Source: Oikopleura dioica
Lineage: Eukaryota; Chordata; Appendicularia; Copelata; Oikopleuridae
Direction: 5' to 3'
DNA length: 64,000 nt
Assembly: GCA_907165135.1 (NCBI GenBank)
Contig: OU015566.1
Location: forward strand, 14,306,157 to 14,370,156
A program made the position numbers and the translations under genes. The notes beneath the pieces are model-generated. The model made no database searches. It saw only the letters and a list, made by a program, of their open reading frames with translations, and had not been told where the DNA came from. Within the stretch, counting starts at the first letter, position 1. Every line of letters begins with the position of its first letter. This document shows, in pieces, positions 11,201 to 24,600 of this stretch.

Positions 11201-12661
11201 CTTTTAAAAAACATTTTGGAACGAGCGGCAGCTGCATCTTTTTTTCTGCGCATTTGCGGAAATTCAAGAAATTATTAAAAAGGCTTCGGGAAGTGTAATC
11301 CTTTTTTCTTCTCCCGAACGACCTTTTCGCTAAAAAAAGCGGGCGAACATTTTAAATATTTTTAAAACCTCTAAAAATGAGCTAGAAGCTTATTTTCTTA
11401 TGAGATTATCGAAAAAGATCATCGAATTACAGTCGCTTATCAACGTTATTTCTGTAAATAATATATGAAGAATCTTGAGTTTCAATCAAAGTATTCGCGA
11501 AAAATTAACAAAATGACACCCTTATTTTATTTTTTAAAAAGATAGTTGAAACCCTTATCTTCTCCGTCAAAAGACAAAAATAGACAAGAAACATGAAAAA
11601 TCAACGTCGACGAGTCTTGTTAAAAAACGTGTATTCAGTGTGAGTAGCGTAGGGAAAGATAGAATAACTCCGCATTCGAAAATCATTTGGCGGTTTTCGA
11701 GAGAGTTGGCGACTAGTACCTCTCACTTGAATTTGAAACAATCGCCGCCGCGATTCAACAACTTTCCTCGCTTTCAACATTCAATGGAGCTCTTTCCACT
11801 CGTACTAACTCACGTTCCATTTCCAAAAAGGCTCTTATTCACTCTTCTGAAAGTTGATGTTTTTCCAAAATTAATTTTTCCAGTAATGAAGTACCAGTAG
11901 TGAATGGAACGTCTAAAAAGGAGCCGCAAAAAGTTCTTTTCTTCTTTTCAAATCAACAGCTTTAACCTTAATCTGCTTCTTTAGCTCATATTTGATTCAT
12001 TTTACTGTATCTACTGTGTTATTACTGTATCTACGTGAAACAATTGACGCAAATATCACCGTCAAAACTTGACCCATTGACTTCATCAACAGTATTTGAG
12101 AGGTTTTGATTTTGTTTTATTTACAGGAAAGTTGAAAGAAAAAGTGAAAAGCATTTCTATTCACAATTTCGTTTTCTTTTTTTTCGTTGTACAAAAGAGG
12201 CTTTCGAGGTGTCAGTTTTCTTCTGAGTGTGTGTTCGCTTTTTAAATTAAAAAATATTTACAGTCGAGTTTTTGGAGATTTCGATTAATAATTCGTAACG
12301 TAAAAATTGCTTATTAATCAGACTAATCATCTTATTCCAAAAAATCCTCGAATAAGGGGCTCTCTAGCGATAATTCCACAAAGTGCAACTATCGCTAGAA
12401 AGCTTGCTTTAAGGGAGTAGACACCTTTAGTCGCGATTATCTAGCATTCATTTCTTTCAAAATTAACGAAGTGATACCCTTATTTGAAAACTTTACAGAA
12501 ATGAAATAAGGGTGTCATTATGTTAACTTTAAAAGAGGAGTCTGCTTAAAAATTGCGATTAATGATATCTACCCCCTTAAGGGGGGTCTCAACAAAGATT
12601 CTAGCAGTAAAAAAAGCTAAGAACTGTTGTTGAAACCCTTAAGAGCCCCGAAGAAGGTTAT
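8243..12661. other. Gene-poor interval with one long inverted repeat
   Basis: AT-rich DNA with no exon chain I can support on either strand. The short open frames here lack splice context and domain content. The only clear structure is the inverted repeat at 9647-10366. Copies of the GACACCCTTATTTT repeat motif occur near 11508-11530 and 12472-12520. Confidence 0.6.
9647..10366. mobile_element. MITE-like inverted repeat, arms about 285 bp
   Basis: The left arm (from TTTTAAGGGACTACTGCAAG at 9647 to about 9930) is matched, in reverse complement and with few differences, by about 10084-10366. Both arms contain the unit CTGCCCAGCTCAAACGGCTC or its complement. The roughly 150-bp centre is unrelated. 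There is no transposase frame, so it is a non-autonomous palindromic element. Confidence 0.85.
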
Positions 12662-15600
12662 TTAGCCCTTCCATGAGCCGAGGATTCTGAACCCTCTGGC
12701 CTTTTGCGAGTCCTGTTTCAACCCAGCGACGGCTGTCAAAAGCCCGGCGGTGTGATCGACGCCGACGTCGTTGAATCGTCTGTCCCGTCTGTCCTCGTAG
12801 TTGTCGAGTCGATCCGGTCCAGCGACGAGCGCGCCGAAGAGCACCTGAGGATTCGCTCGCGTCGATTTCATCTGCTCCCACGAGCACGACTTCGGCACGT
12901 CGGGGCAACTGCTTCCTCGGTGGTAAGCGCGTTGCGGTGGGTTAACGCCGAAACCGACGACGTAGGAGCGGCCAGAATCGCCAAGCATGTAATGAACTTG
13001 CTGCTGAGCAAACTTGGTCAGCATCGTGCGGTAATCGGTGAAGATGGAAGCCGCTTGGAGGGCGATTACGGCCGCGTTGGCTGAAATGGAAAGATTTAGT
13101 AAGTCGTTTTAGATGATATAAATGAGCTTGGCGACTTACCGGCGTGTCGGTTGGGGGCTGCATCATCGAGGTAGATGAGTCCTTTGGGGGTTCGGTAGGC
13201 GGACTCCATTAGCCAATTCAGGAACTGGTTCAGCTGCGATTTGTACTCCTTCTTCCCGGTGAACTTGGCCAGCAAAACCTTAATTAACCACATTACTACA
13301 CCATTTTAGGAAGTTGGGAAAGGAGAAATGTCAGGGCTTTCGGACATGTTTAGGCACACATGTCAGCCGGACACAAGCGAGCCCGCTAAATAATGCAGCA
13401 ATTTAGCGATCAGCTAGATTAAGCCTGCAACGCATAAATATTAAAACTAAATTCACGGCGAATTCCGCATTCGGAAAGAAACAAGGAGGGGGATGATGAT
13501 TTTGGAAAAGGGACAGACAACAATCCCCCCCATGCATTTATTCATCCCTACAAGCCATTCTTTTCGGAAGATGCAAAATTACAACTTTCAACTTTTGAGC
13601 GCATTGTTTCCTTATCTCCTTTGTATCGCTCTTTTTCTACTCAACCCTGAGTACTGCCTCTAGTTCAAAGAGAGCATCCAGAAACATATCAAGTCTTAGA
13701 GAAGATCTGAAAAATTCCTCAAGTAAAAAATACTGAAAAAAGAAGGTGCTTCGGATCAACTTCAACTTCAAAGAAGCGCTTATTGGGGTAAAAGTTATTG
13801 TTATCCAATATTGCCGGGCATATGGCCTATATGGCCAGACCGCTAGCCTTCAGCAGTGGGTCAGGATAGATTGGCGTTTAGACACACAAGTGGGATGAAG
13901 ACATGATGGATGGGCCAAATCGATTAGTTACGATCTCGATCGGAAAAATAAGGAACTGTCAATTTTCTGTTCACTCAGAACTGTAATCTCGCCCAAGGCG
14001 CGTGAGTGTAACCGCTGAACAAGAATACGTGCTCTCCTGGCCACTCAGTAAGTCAAACAATCAATGCAAAATTAAGGCACTTTCGAGCACTCTCTTCTGA
14101 GTCGAAATATTTTTCTTACACGCGCTGCGGGGCACCTTAATTTTCGCCCTTGTTAAAACTTTCCGTGGGAGTTTACAAGTGTGCCGATTTTGAAGTTTTA
14201 TATCTCCCCCGAAACACTTTATTCTCAAGAGCATATTGCGCGGTGTATACCCTTAATCGCTGATTAAATGGCTTCGCTAATTCGCTTAAAACCTGAAACT
14301 ACTTTGAGCGCATCTGGCCTTTGTACTCTGTGCTGTAGTGGATAGTAGTCTCCCGGCTAGATCGATAATTCAATCAGAGCACTTAAAAATTTGGGCACAC
14401 GCATTTGGGCACACGCCGCTTATCATCATCCAGATGAGCTTTTCAATCCACTTTGTATTCCACTTCAGCTTCGTCTGATCTTCAACCTGGATCAGCCCCG
14501 ATTTTTTAACAAAAGAAGCCGCTCTCCCCTCAGGCCAAGTTTACGCCCGCCCAAGGCTAAATTTTTCATGTCTCCTGACAAAGCCTTTTCAGAAACAAAA
14601 AAAAAACGACGCTCCAGAAGGCCCGAAAATCAGCGAAGAAACGAGCAACAGAAAGAGCAGCCCTTGAGAACAGATGATCAACCTCAAACGCGAAATCCTC
14701 AAAATCAGTCGCTGCAGACTTGCGAGACATAAATTCGCACAAGCGCGCCGCCGGCAAGTTGAGAAAGCGAGTGCGGCGTGCCCGCAACTTGCTACTACTC
14801 GTTGTTGGCATCGCACAATGGCGCCACCACCATCTTTTTCCAAAGTCTCCGCCTTGGAGCGAGTACCGACGTGCCCTGGGGCGCAAGCGCGCTTTTTCAC
14901 CCTGCAAAAAAAGAAGACGAAAAAAAGGTCTGAAAATGATGATCATCAAAAAAAAAGAAGGAAAAAGACAGAGAACGAAAACGAAAACGAAAAAACAGAG
15001 AGTTGTTGAAATCAACGAAGAGAACAAGCAAAATCCACGGAGAAAAAAAAAGAAGAAAACAAAGGGGCTCTTTTTTGAATTCTGAAAATTCGAGCGCCGC
15101 TTGTTAAAAATGCATAATTACTCTCTTTTGTTCGGCGACTAATTTTGATTTTTTCGACCATTTTTTTGAGACTGATATTTTAGATTCTTAGAGAAAATAA
15201 AAATAAAGCCTATTTTGTGCTGCTCAGAGCCACAACTCTCAAGCCTCAAGCAAGTTAATTTTTAATCCCTTATTCGCAAAGCCACAAAAGGCGTTGCCAG
15301 GATCGCATCTTGAGTGCTCCCGTAAAGATACAACTCTCTCCTACGACCCAGAGAAAAAGTGTGCTTGAAAAGTGGAAAGTTTCTTTGTTAGGCTTAATTT
15401 CGCGTATGACATTTATTTGTCACGCATGTTGGGTAAGATCGGCGAGCACGTTACGTTTTCTGTCATCGCCGTGTCAATTTTAAAACGCTCGTGCGTCAAC
15501 GGGTTAAGGAAGTCGATGTTTCTTTTCAGGTGCTAATTAGAACTTTTTGAGTCGTGATTCTTGCTTTTTTCGAATAGAAATAATTTTTTAAAATAGGAAA

Positions 15601-18600
15601 AAATTAACCATCTTTTTAGCGAATTCGATTCGAAGGGTTGAAAATTTTAACCCGTTTCCAAACAAGTGACCAAAAAATGACAAGTTTGATTTCTTTTAAC
15701 CTATTGACGTAAACGACCAATTTTCTAAAGAAAAAAGATAACGAGTCGTGCAGATTTTGCGTGAGCCTGTATATACAGGCAGAAACTAAGAGAGATATTC
15801 TATGCTCCGCACAATATGGCGCAGTATGAATTTTGCATCTCCGAGGATTTATTCAGCCTGGCTGTAGAAAGCCCGCCCCGGCCGCAGATGAGACAGCAAA
15901 TAATAGTCAACTTAAAAGTTAAGGCCGGAGGATAATATTTAATCCAGCCAATTCGCGCGAGAGGTATTACTGTACTTGGTGATTAATTTTTTAATCTCTT
16001 CGGGCTTGGGTTCACTTCGATGAGTTTGGAGGATTTATGCCCGCGCGCTTTCTATTTTTTCGAACTCGCAAATCAAGTTTTTCAAAAGCGAACTCTTGAA
16101 GAGGCTCTGCACGTGACTGTAGGTTACATGAACATGCAGAGCGATTATATATGATCGTGAACATCGCCTTCTGTCAAACCACCGGGTCGAAGTCATTATA
16201 TCTAATATTGAGTAAGCCTTTTTTTTAATATGGCGACTCAATGAGCCAAGCAGCCTCCTTCTCATAAGGATTAAGGAGATACACGCCCTTAATGTATATG
16301 ATATGATATATTATATATCAAAACATATTTTATTTTGGCGAGTTAATGTATGTCAATAACAAGCTTCAAAAATCAACGCGAAAAAGTTGACTCTTGAATT
16401 TTTGATCTCATAAAAATCAACTTGTTTGAGGTTTTAAGGGCGTGGCTAACGATATCTTTTTCAAATAATAATTTGACTATTTTTTAAAAGATTTTTCGAA
16501 GATTTTAGATAGAAGATTCTTTTCTGGATTTTTTAAAGAGAAGATTTTAAAATTCTGTAATTTCAGATTGGAATCGGTTTCTTTATCGGAGAGTAAGAAA
16601 GAGTAATATTCTCAGCAGTGGAGACAGAGTTGGATCGATCGGATGAGCTGATCCTGCTTCTTTTTCTCGAATGATTAAAAATGATCGGCTAGGCGAACTT
16701 CCAGCGGCATTATGCGCCGCAAAGAAAAGTATTTTCAGGAAAGCCGTTCAGAGATTCTCCCGAAGAAGCCAGGAAAAACGAAGGGGAGGAGGATAGGGCT
16801 ACCCTATCGCTAATTAGGTATTTTCGATTTTGTTTAATCAGAATAAAAGGGGTTTTATGTAAGCCGGCGCGTTAAGCATCCCTTCTGTTTTTACCCGATT
16901 ATTTCGCCTTGGATAGGAGGAGCCCCTTAATGCTTCACAGACAAGAGTCATTTGAAGACTGTGCTCTCAAAAGAATCATCAGAAAATCAAAACCAAACTG
17001 AATCGAATAAATACCGCAAATTGGCTTTTGCGGAGAAGAACTCGTGCAGGAACACCAAAGCGGATATCGGATTATCCAATGTCGTGATGAGCGACATGGA
17101 TTTTTGGAGCTCTCTCGGAAATGTTTCCGCGCTGTCGGTCGAGAAAAACAGCGTCACTGAGGTGCCACTTCCAAATCGAGTGTCGTCTGACATTTCGCCA
17201 GTTCGTCCCTAATTCCTGCCCATAAGCTCTCTGCGTGTGCGGTTTTTATAGCTCCTGTTTTGGGCACCACCGCTAAGTAGAGTGTAATTCGCAAGGCAAA
17301 ATCTCAGTAGTCAGTAGTTACAGTAACGCCTTCTACTTCTGCCTGACTTCTTGCTCGGCAACCAGATTACACACACGGGCTGAGTTGATCATCGACTAAA
17401 CTGGTTACCGCGTCTTCCGATTCGAGAAAATTGAGTTAACTCGCCTCGGGCGGTGTTAAGGATAAAAAGTCCTTTAACACAATTAACGCGAATTATCCTC
17501 GGAGGAATAATTTTTGCATACGTTGCAAAAATGAGTTAAAAGTCGGCGAGTTTGCCTTGTTTTTCAATTTTGATACAGTAAGGGAGTTTTTCATTCAACT
17601 CAATTTTAAGGGAGTAGCAATCGTATAAACAGATTTTCGCGCTGATTTAACAATGTGACACCCTTAGTCTTATTTTTCGCTTCGAGACAATAAGGGGGTC
17701 ACTATTGTAAATGCAGAGCAGTCTGCTAATATGATAGTGAATGCTCTGGCCGCAGGCGAGTGGATCAAACAACAACGCCATCGAGCAGCTGAAATATAAA
17801 TAACCCTTGTCCATATTAACATAGGTCATCCCCTTGTTACCAGGGTAAACGTCGGCGAAAATCTGAATTTAGCAGGATAGACCCCTGGCAAAAGGGCCCC
17901 ACGTTAGCAGCATAAACTTTGGCAAAAGGGGTCATTGTTAGCAGGGTAAACTTTGGCACTCAATTAACAGGGTAGGTGAATCATAAGTGAGCGCCTCCAG
18001 CGTGAAATCAGCGGCGGAAATCAAACCCGCTCCGTGAGGCAAAGCAATGGTGATTCATTTAACCCTGTTAACTTGGTGCCAAAGTTTACCCTGCTAACAA
18101 TGACCCTTTTGCCAAAGTTTATGCTGCTAACGTGGGGGCCCTTTTGCCAGGGGTCTATCCTGCTAAATTCAGATTTTCGCCGACGTTTATCCTGGTAACA
18201 AGGGGATGACCTATGTTAATTGTTAACCATCGCGGGTTGTTATTTTTGATCCATGTTGGTCTATACACGACTTAGAACCTTAACTTAGTTTCTAGCATTT
18301 CTATTGATCGTTTCAAAACTTTTTGTGCTCAGAAGATTTAATATTTAAACTTTCTTCTGGGAAAAATATACACATTCGTCAGAAGGCGATAAAAAGGGGG
18401 ATCCTGAGGGATCGATTATCGGATAACCGTTTTTTAAAAACATCTTTTCCCGAAAATGTAAGCCGCAAGGCCCGTGAATCGATTCTTTTTCCCTCTATGG
18501 GGATCCCTTTCTTAAAACTCAGCACTACTTTTAAGGGGCCCGCTTCCTATCTAACCTCTAACCATATGGCGTGTCAGCGTAATGGCCCAGTGAGGGTTTT

Positions 18601-21600
18601 AGTAGGGGTGCGGCACGCGCCCAGATAAATTGACGCTTGGAGGTAGGGTCTCTTTATGGCCCTTGACAATAAGTAAGCAGATTATGATTTATTAAGACAA
18701 ACTACGGCTATCACTTCAGTACACAGGTGTCCACCAAACAGCTCATCCCTAATTTGTAATCACTGATTAGGGAGACGCTTTGAGCTTAGAAGGGCAGCTA
18801 GTAGTGTTATCGCAAAAATTCGATGCACTGATGATTGCGATATTGCGTACGCCCCAAATATTCTTCAGGAGGAGATAGCGCACAGTTTTTATCTACCCGG
18901 CGGGCGATTAAAACGTGAGGTCACCAAGTCCCGAGAGTTGCAGCGCGTCGGCGGGTTAATTCCTTCCAAATATCGAATTTCTAATAAACGCTCTTTCAAA
19001 AGCATCGACCATTGCTCGATTAATTACTTTTCCCCTCGGGGCGGGTTTCCCACTGCTGGAGGAGTGCGAGCACCGATCCGCTTTTCCTTGTTTCGAAAGT
19101 TGAGGCAATAAACAGCTGGTATGCTTCTTAGAATCTAATTTTGAATCAACAAATTTTATTGGCTCAAATTAAGATTCAAGCATTCTTATTGGCTGAAATA
19201 TAGGATTTTGAAAGAACAATCCATTCCATAATATGAACCAAATGTTCGACCGATCATTTTTACTGGCCCAAATGAAGAATGACGGCTTCTTATTGGCTCA
19301 AAAGAAGAATCTGATTTTCTGTTAAAAGAGGCCCCATTTAACTCCAAATGCTCTCAAGCGATTATTTATCTGCTTGTTGAATATTCAACCAATGCAGCGT
19401 GAATATTTCATGCAAGCTATAAAAAGATAGTAATCTCGCGAAATCGATCTGTAACGGCTTCGAAAGACAATCCACTAGATCCGAACAAACTCAACTGGGA
19501 GTACCACGAAGAAGAATATCCAGAAGAACTCGACGAGTTAGCGCCCTCTAGTGGTCGCTAGCGGCTGACCAATCCCCGTGACTTATGTCGTGGCACTTTG
19601 TCGAGCGTTGGCTTCAAAAAGTTAACCAGCATTCGACCCTTATCGGCAAGTTCTGGCTCACGTTCCTCATCATCTTCAGGAGCAGGATTTAACCCAGGCG
19701 CGCGGCGTTCCATCAGTTATCCTCAATAATTTATCGTTCAATTATCGAACTCAGTGACATTTCTGTCTGATTCAAGCAGTAAATTGATCTCCTCGAAAGC
19801 TGGCTCAATATTGAAAGTGGTTTAGAAGAAATTAAAATATTTATCAGACGAGATGAAAAATTCACTCCAAAGCCGCGAATAATTATCGAAATTAGATACA
19901 GCCAGTATCAACTGACTGTTACTGACTGTATTTGTTAGTAGTCGGCAAAGTGGTTAAATCCCGCCACAGAATTGTCGTCGTCTCCTCGGTCGGCGACAGG
20001 GTGTACTCTGACGAACAGTCCGAATTCAAATGCAACACCTTACAGGTACTGTAACTGACTGTATGATTCACTCGGTACAGTCAGAATCAACTCGAGCCTT
20101 CTCAAAAAGCAATTTGATATTTTTGATTGGTTGAAACACAAGTTGCTTCTGAGCCAATTAGAGCGCCCCATTTTGTTTCTGAACCAATCAGAACCTCGGA
20201 GGACCCTTTCCCTTGAAATCTTATTGGTCAACTTTAGATCGGCTGCACAAATGTGTGTTTCAACATGTTCTCACCAATTTCGCACATTCGATTCTGGAGT
20301 TTCCAGATTATCCTTGTCTGCACACCTTCCATCGTCTTCATGGTCTACAGGTAAGAAACCCTTTCTTTTCTCGCCTTTAAGACTATTTTCTCTAGTGCGC
20401 ACAAGGTTAAAGGAAACGATGGAGGCAAAGGAGCAAAGAAAGAAAAACCCAAAGAAGAAGTTTCGCCGGTAAGACGAAATTACAACGACCAAGGGCTTGA
20501 GCTTAGTTCCTAGGGCAAAGATAGAATGGCAAACCTTCTCATGCTCCAAGACAAGCTGGGCGAAGACTTCAAGGGAAAACGCAACCGGCGCCAATCCAAG
20601 TTCGGCGGTCCAAAGGGCCTCGGCCCGGGCCAGAACGACTCGCCCGGCAAGGAACTCGTCCAGCTACCCGCCAAGTACCAAATCAAATCTGACGATGACG
20701 ACAAGCAGGTTAGTCAACTTTGGTGCTTTATTTAGATCGCGGAAATTAGCCGGCCGAGGGGTTTAACCTTTGACTACGTGGGAGCGCTTTTTTGCGAATT
20801 TTGCTTCTAAATTTGGAGATTTTAAGGGTATCACTCTGAAATTGTCACTTTCGAGAGCAACGTAAGGAGGCAACTTAGAGCAAACTACACGTCGGTTGGT
20901 GATTTTCTAATTAGTTTCACCTTGAGTTAATTTTGTTTAACTCTTTTCCAAATTCCACCGCTTTATTAACCCCTCAAATGCCTGGAGCACTATTTTAGAA
21001 CTTCAGGAAACTCACTTTTTCCTTTTTTATGAATTATTTTTGCGCGCGATCTGATAAAGAAAACCTATCCAAATAGGTCTAAAACAAAGGAAATTTTAGA
21101 AAACTAATTACGAAAATGTTAATACGATGTTTTACTCGTCCAATCAATTATTTTCCTTGTCAAAGGGGCCGTGTTCCATCAACCATAATTGAGTGGTCAG
21201 CGTAAACATCGCTAGTAATCCCTTCTCCAATTTCTAAAACGCTGTTCAATTTTAAGGCCAAGCATCTTTTGATTGTAAGCCGGATTTTAAGTCGTCATTT
21301 CTTCCTTCATTTACATTGTGATACCCTTATATTATCCCGCCAAAACATAGGTTAAAACATTATTTAGCTCCTGAAGAAGGCAAAATTCAATTTTGAATGA
21401 ACTGTAACTGACTGTATTTTAGGCGTTTTTCCAACACTTTGCGATTTACACCATGTCGGTTGTTCTGCGAGCAGCAATCGAATGTGCCTTTCTATTATTA
21501 CAGTATCGACTTTTCGGCTTCCGCGTCCCGGAACTGTACAAATGCCGAGTAAGTCCACCTCCTAAATTCAAGAGCTAGAGAGGTATCTCCTTAGGTCGAT

Positions 21601-24600
21601 CCTTGCCCAAACACAGTGGATTGCTACTCCTCCAGGCCGACGGAAAAGACGATCTTTATCCATTTCATGTTCGGCATCACCTTGTTGTCCATGTTTTTAA
21701 ACTTCACGGAGCTGATATATCTGGCCTGGCATTGGATAGCGAGGCGCCATCGAAAACTTAGGGACAGGCAGCGACTAGCCAAGCTTCAGGAAAGTGCTCA
21801 AACTCTTACTTAGATAAGTATGATGAGTCATCATTGATGACACCCTTAAAATTGGCTAGAAAACAAGAAGATTCTGTAGTTTGATCGAGAAATAGTCCAA
21901 TTAGAAATTGGAAAGTCTGAGCATCTGACTGAAGCAAATGAATTTTCCTTTCACGGAAGTAGATTATCAAGGGGATGATCCGACGGCGCCGATCATCCCG
22001 ACCCTCGGCGCAAGTGGCGCGAGCGCGACCGGGCTCAACCGCTCAACCAAGTCCAAGAAGAGTTTGATCGACAATCAGACCAATCCCAATCTCGCAGCCA
22101 GCAACAAGATACCGGGCTCACAATCATTTGAAAAGAAGCGAAAGAATCAATCGCGAAAACCGCGAACGCGCCTCGGGGCCGAAAAGAAAAGCGCGGCGCT
22201 CTTCAACAAACTTGTGAGCCCTGAAAAGCCGAAGCAATCTATGGCGCTGCAAAAGGGCAAATCAGGTGACCAGAAGCGGGTCTTGGTGGGCAACGCTGGG
22301 CCTGATGAGAAGGGACGCAGGGGGACGAACGGGGCGGGCGACGACTACGTCTGATTGGCTCCTCATCACGTGACCCCTGTGACCTTAACTTGACCCCGAG
22401 TGACCTCGTATCATGGACACTGCCTACTCACGTGTACAAACAAACTCTCTACCTTGGTTATTTAAAACTTGGGCATTAGAAAATGCCCTGAAAAGAAAAA
22501 CCACGTGACCTCGTCTTACCCCCTCTCTCGCCCGAGGCCGGCCCAATACGGGCCCCTGTCCAAGCTTCTCAAAGTTCATTCTATCCATCCTTTTTCCTAT
22601 CTCCAACCAAACAGCATAAGTATAAAAACCAATTACATTAATTCTAAAATTACTCAATTTCAATTTCCCGATACCAAGATACAGGCGCAAGCCGCAGGGC
22701 AAAACCACACCTTCACAACCAATCAAGGGTCTTATTGAAAACTACAGTCGACTGAGCTACTGTTTGAACTACTGCGTGCCTAGAATTTTGAAATTACTGT
22801 CGCAAGCACAACTGTTTCTATTCTCTTTTTATCATTTTTTATTAAATTATTATATTATTACTATTATTACTATTAGGCTTCCGTAATTCTGCCAACCCTT
22901 GTGCTTTGATGATACTTCCTTATCAAAAAAGAATAATAGTCAAAGAAAACAATAATTACTATTTCTACTTCTTTCCTTGTAAAAATTTAAATAAACTTAA
23001 ACCCAAAACTTTCTTCTTTCTTCAAATTTTCATAATCGATAATCGAAAGATAGAAGCTTGAGTCTATTAAAAAGCGGGAGCACTTACCAAATTGCCAGCT
23101 CGCTTATCGTCCCAGCTAAATACTCGGGGAGAGTAGAAGCCGTGTTCGGAGAAAAGACGCTCCGCCTGGAAAGGGATCAAACACTTGTTATCAAAATTGC
23201 ATGGATGGATAGTCTAGTGCAGCCTCTCTCTAGAAAATGCAGAGCTTCTTGGAACTCCTGCTTCCTTGGCTTCATTTCAAGACCTGCCTTGAATGCTTAT
23301 GATCCCACAAGGAAGAATAGTATTTTCTATTATCGCTTTGGAAAGCCTTAATTTCGCCAAAACTGTGACAGTGTTGAATCCGTCCCTGATCGAGGTAGTA
23401 ATTGTCAGCAGTCGCCTTGTAAATCCAAAGAGCTCCCCAAACCAACTCATCCATGTATCCAGTCTCAGGCTAAAATCGACATTTTAAAAGCGGAATTTTC
23501 AAAGAATGAGAAAAAATGAATGTAGCTGAAAATCCGAACCGCACGGAGCATGGCATGTTACGGTGGCTACAGAAAGAAAAAGAGAAAAAGGATAATCAGA
23601 TTCAATCTCTTTGATCAATCCTTTTTCTTTCTTTCTTTTTTTTAGTCTTGCATGTAGCATGTAAGCGTTTCTTTTTTATAAGCCCTATCGAGAATCTTAT
23701 AATTCTAAGTGGCGAGTAGCTTTGTCGAAACCACCCAACTTACATATGGCTCAGCGTGAGCCGAATTATTCAAAAATCGGTTCTAAAATGGAAAGTTTTT
23801 TCGTAAAAATTTCGGAAAAATGGAAATCATCTTATGATGATTTCAAAAAAATTTCGCGGGCCTAGAAATCGTTAAAAAACTTCTTGTCTAGTTTTGAAGA
23901 GCTCTTCGAGACGAGTCGAATGATATATCAAACTCCAGATAATTTTAAGATTTTCCGCCAAAAAAGTGATAAGAAGGTGTCTTATCAAAAATTTTCTGAC
24001 CGGCGCCGTTTTTGTTCTAGAAAAGCTGGGGTGATGCTTGACCCCGGAAAATGATCCTCATGGTCTGTTCTATTCCGGCAAAAAATTTCAGCTCGTCCTC
24101 AGATATCCTGCTGTGCTTATCAGCGAAAAATCAGAAAAGTAGTGCATTTTGTTGTCGCTGCACGTTCCTAATTTCTGGCCAATTTACAGTCCCATTTTCC
24201 TTGGAAAATGAAATTTAATGATAAACTCGGCTGGGTATATGATGACGAGCTGAAATTTTTGCCGGAATAGAACAGACCATGAGGATCATTTTCCGGGGTC
24301 AAGCATCACCTCAGCTTTTCTAGAACAAAAACGGCGCCGGTCAGAAAATTTTTGATAAGACACCTTCTTATCACTTTTTTGGCGGAAAATCTTAAAATTA
24401 TCTGGAGTTTTATATATCATTCGACTCGTCTCGACGAGCTCTTCAAAACTAGACAAGAAGTTTTTTGACGATTTCCGGGCCCGCAAAATTTTTAAATCAT
24501 CTTATGACGAGATCCTTCATTTCAATTTAAGTCACGTGGGATGTATTTTAAGGGAGGCCCTTGAGGGAAACCCTTGAGCCGGAAATGACATGTGGAAATC

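Larger units (their letters stand above)
13279..23087 (-). other. 9.8-kb intron of the GH9 gene
   Basis: The exon ending at 23088 stops in phase 0 after [11 protein letters not shown]. The exon starting at 13278 resumes in phase 0 with VLLAKFTG, which is exactly the GH9 continuation, so one intron spans the gap. It contains the connexin gene on the other strand, the palindrome at 17816-18220, a low-complexity A/G-rich block at 14580-15060 and CCAAT repeats near 19150. No other secure gene was seen, apart from a doubtful exon at 16930-17212. Confidence 0.85.

Noticed and set aside
14391-15085. Several open frames on both strands, rich in Lys/Arg/Gln
   Set aside because: Low-complexity purine-rich sequence keeps several frames open at once. 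There are no splice signals or domains.
23068-23165. GH9 gene appearing to end, truncated, at 23068
   Set aside because: The missing C-terminal half was found in phase at 13278-12662, so the stop at 23068 lies in an intron.
24286-24486. 66-codon minus-strand frame also found at 63706-63954
   Set aside because: It lies inside the arm of a palindromic element. The similarity between the two reflects the repeat, not a gene family.
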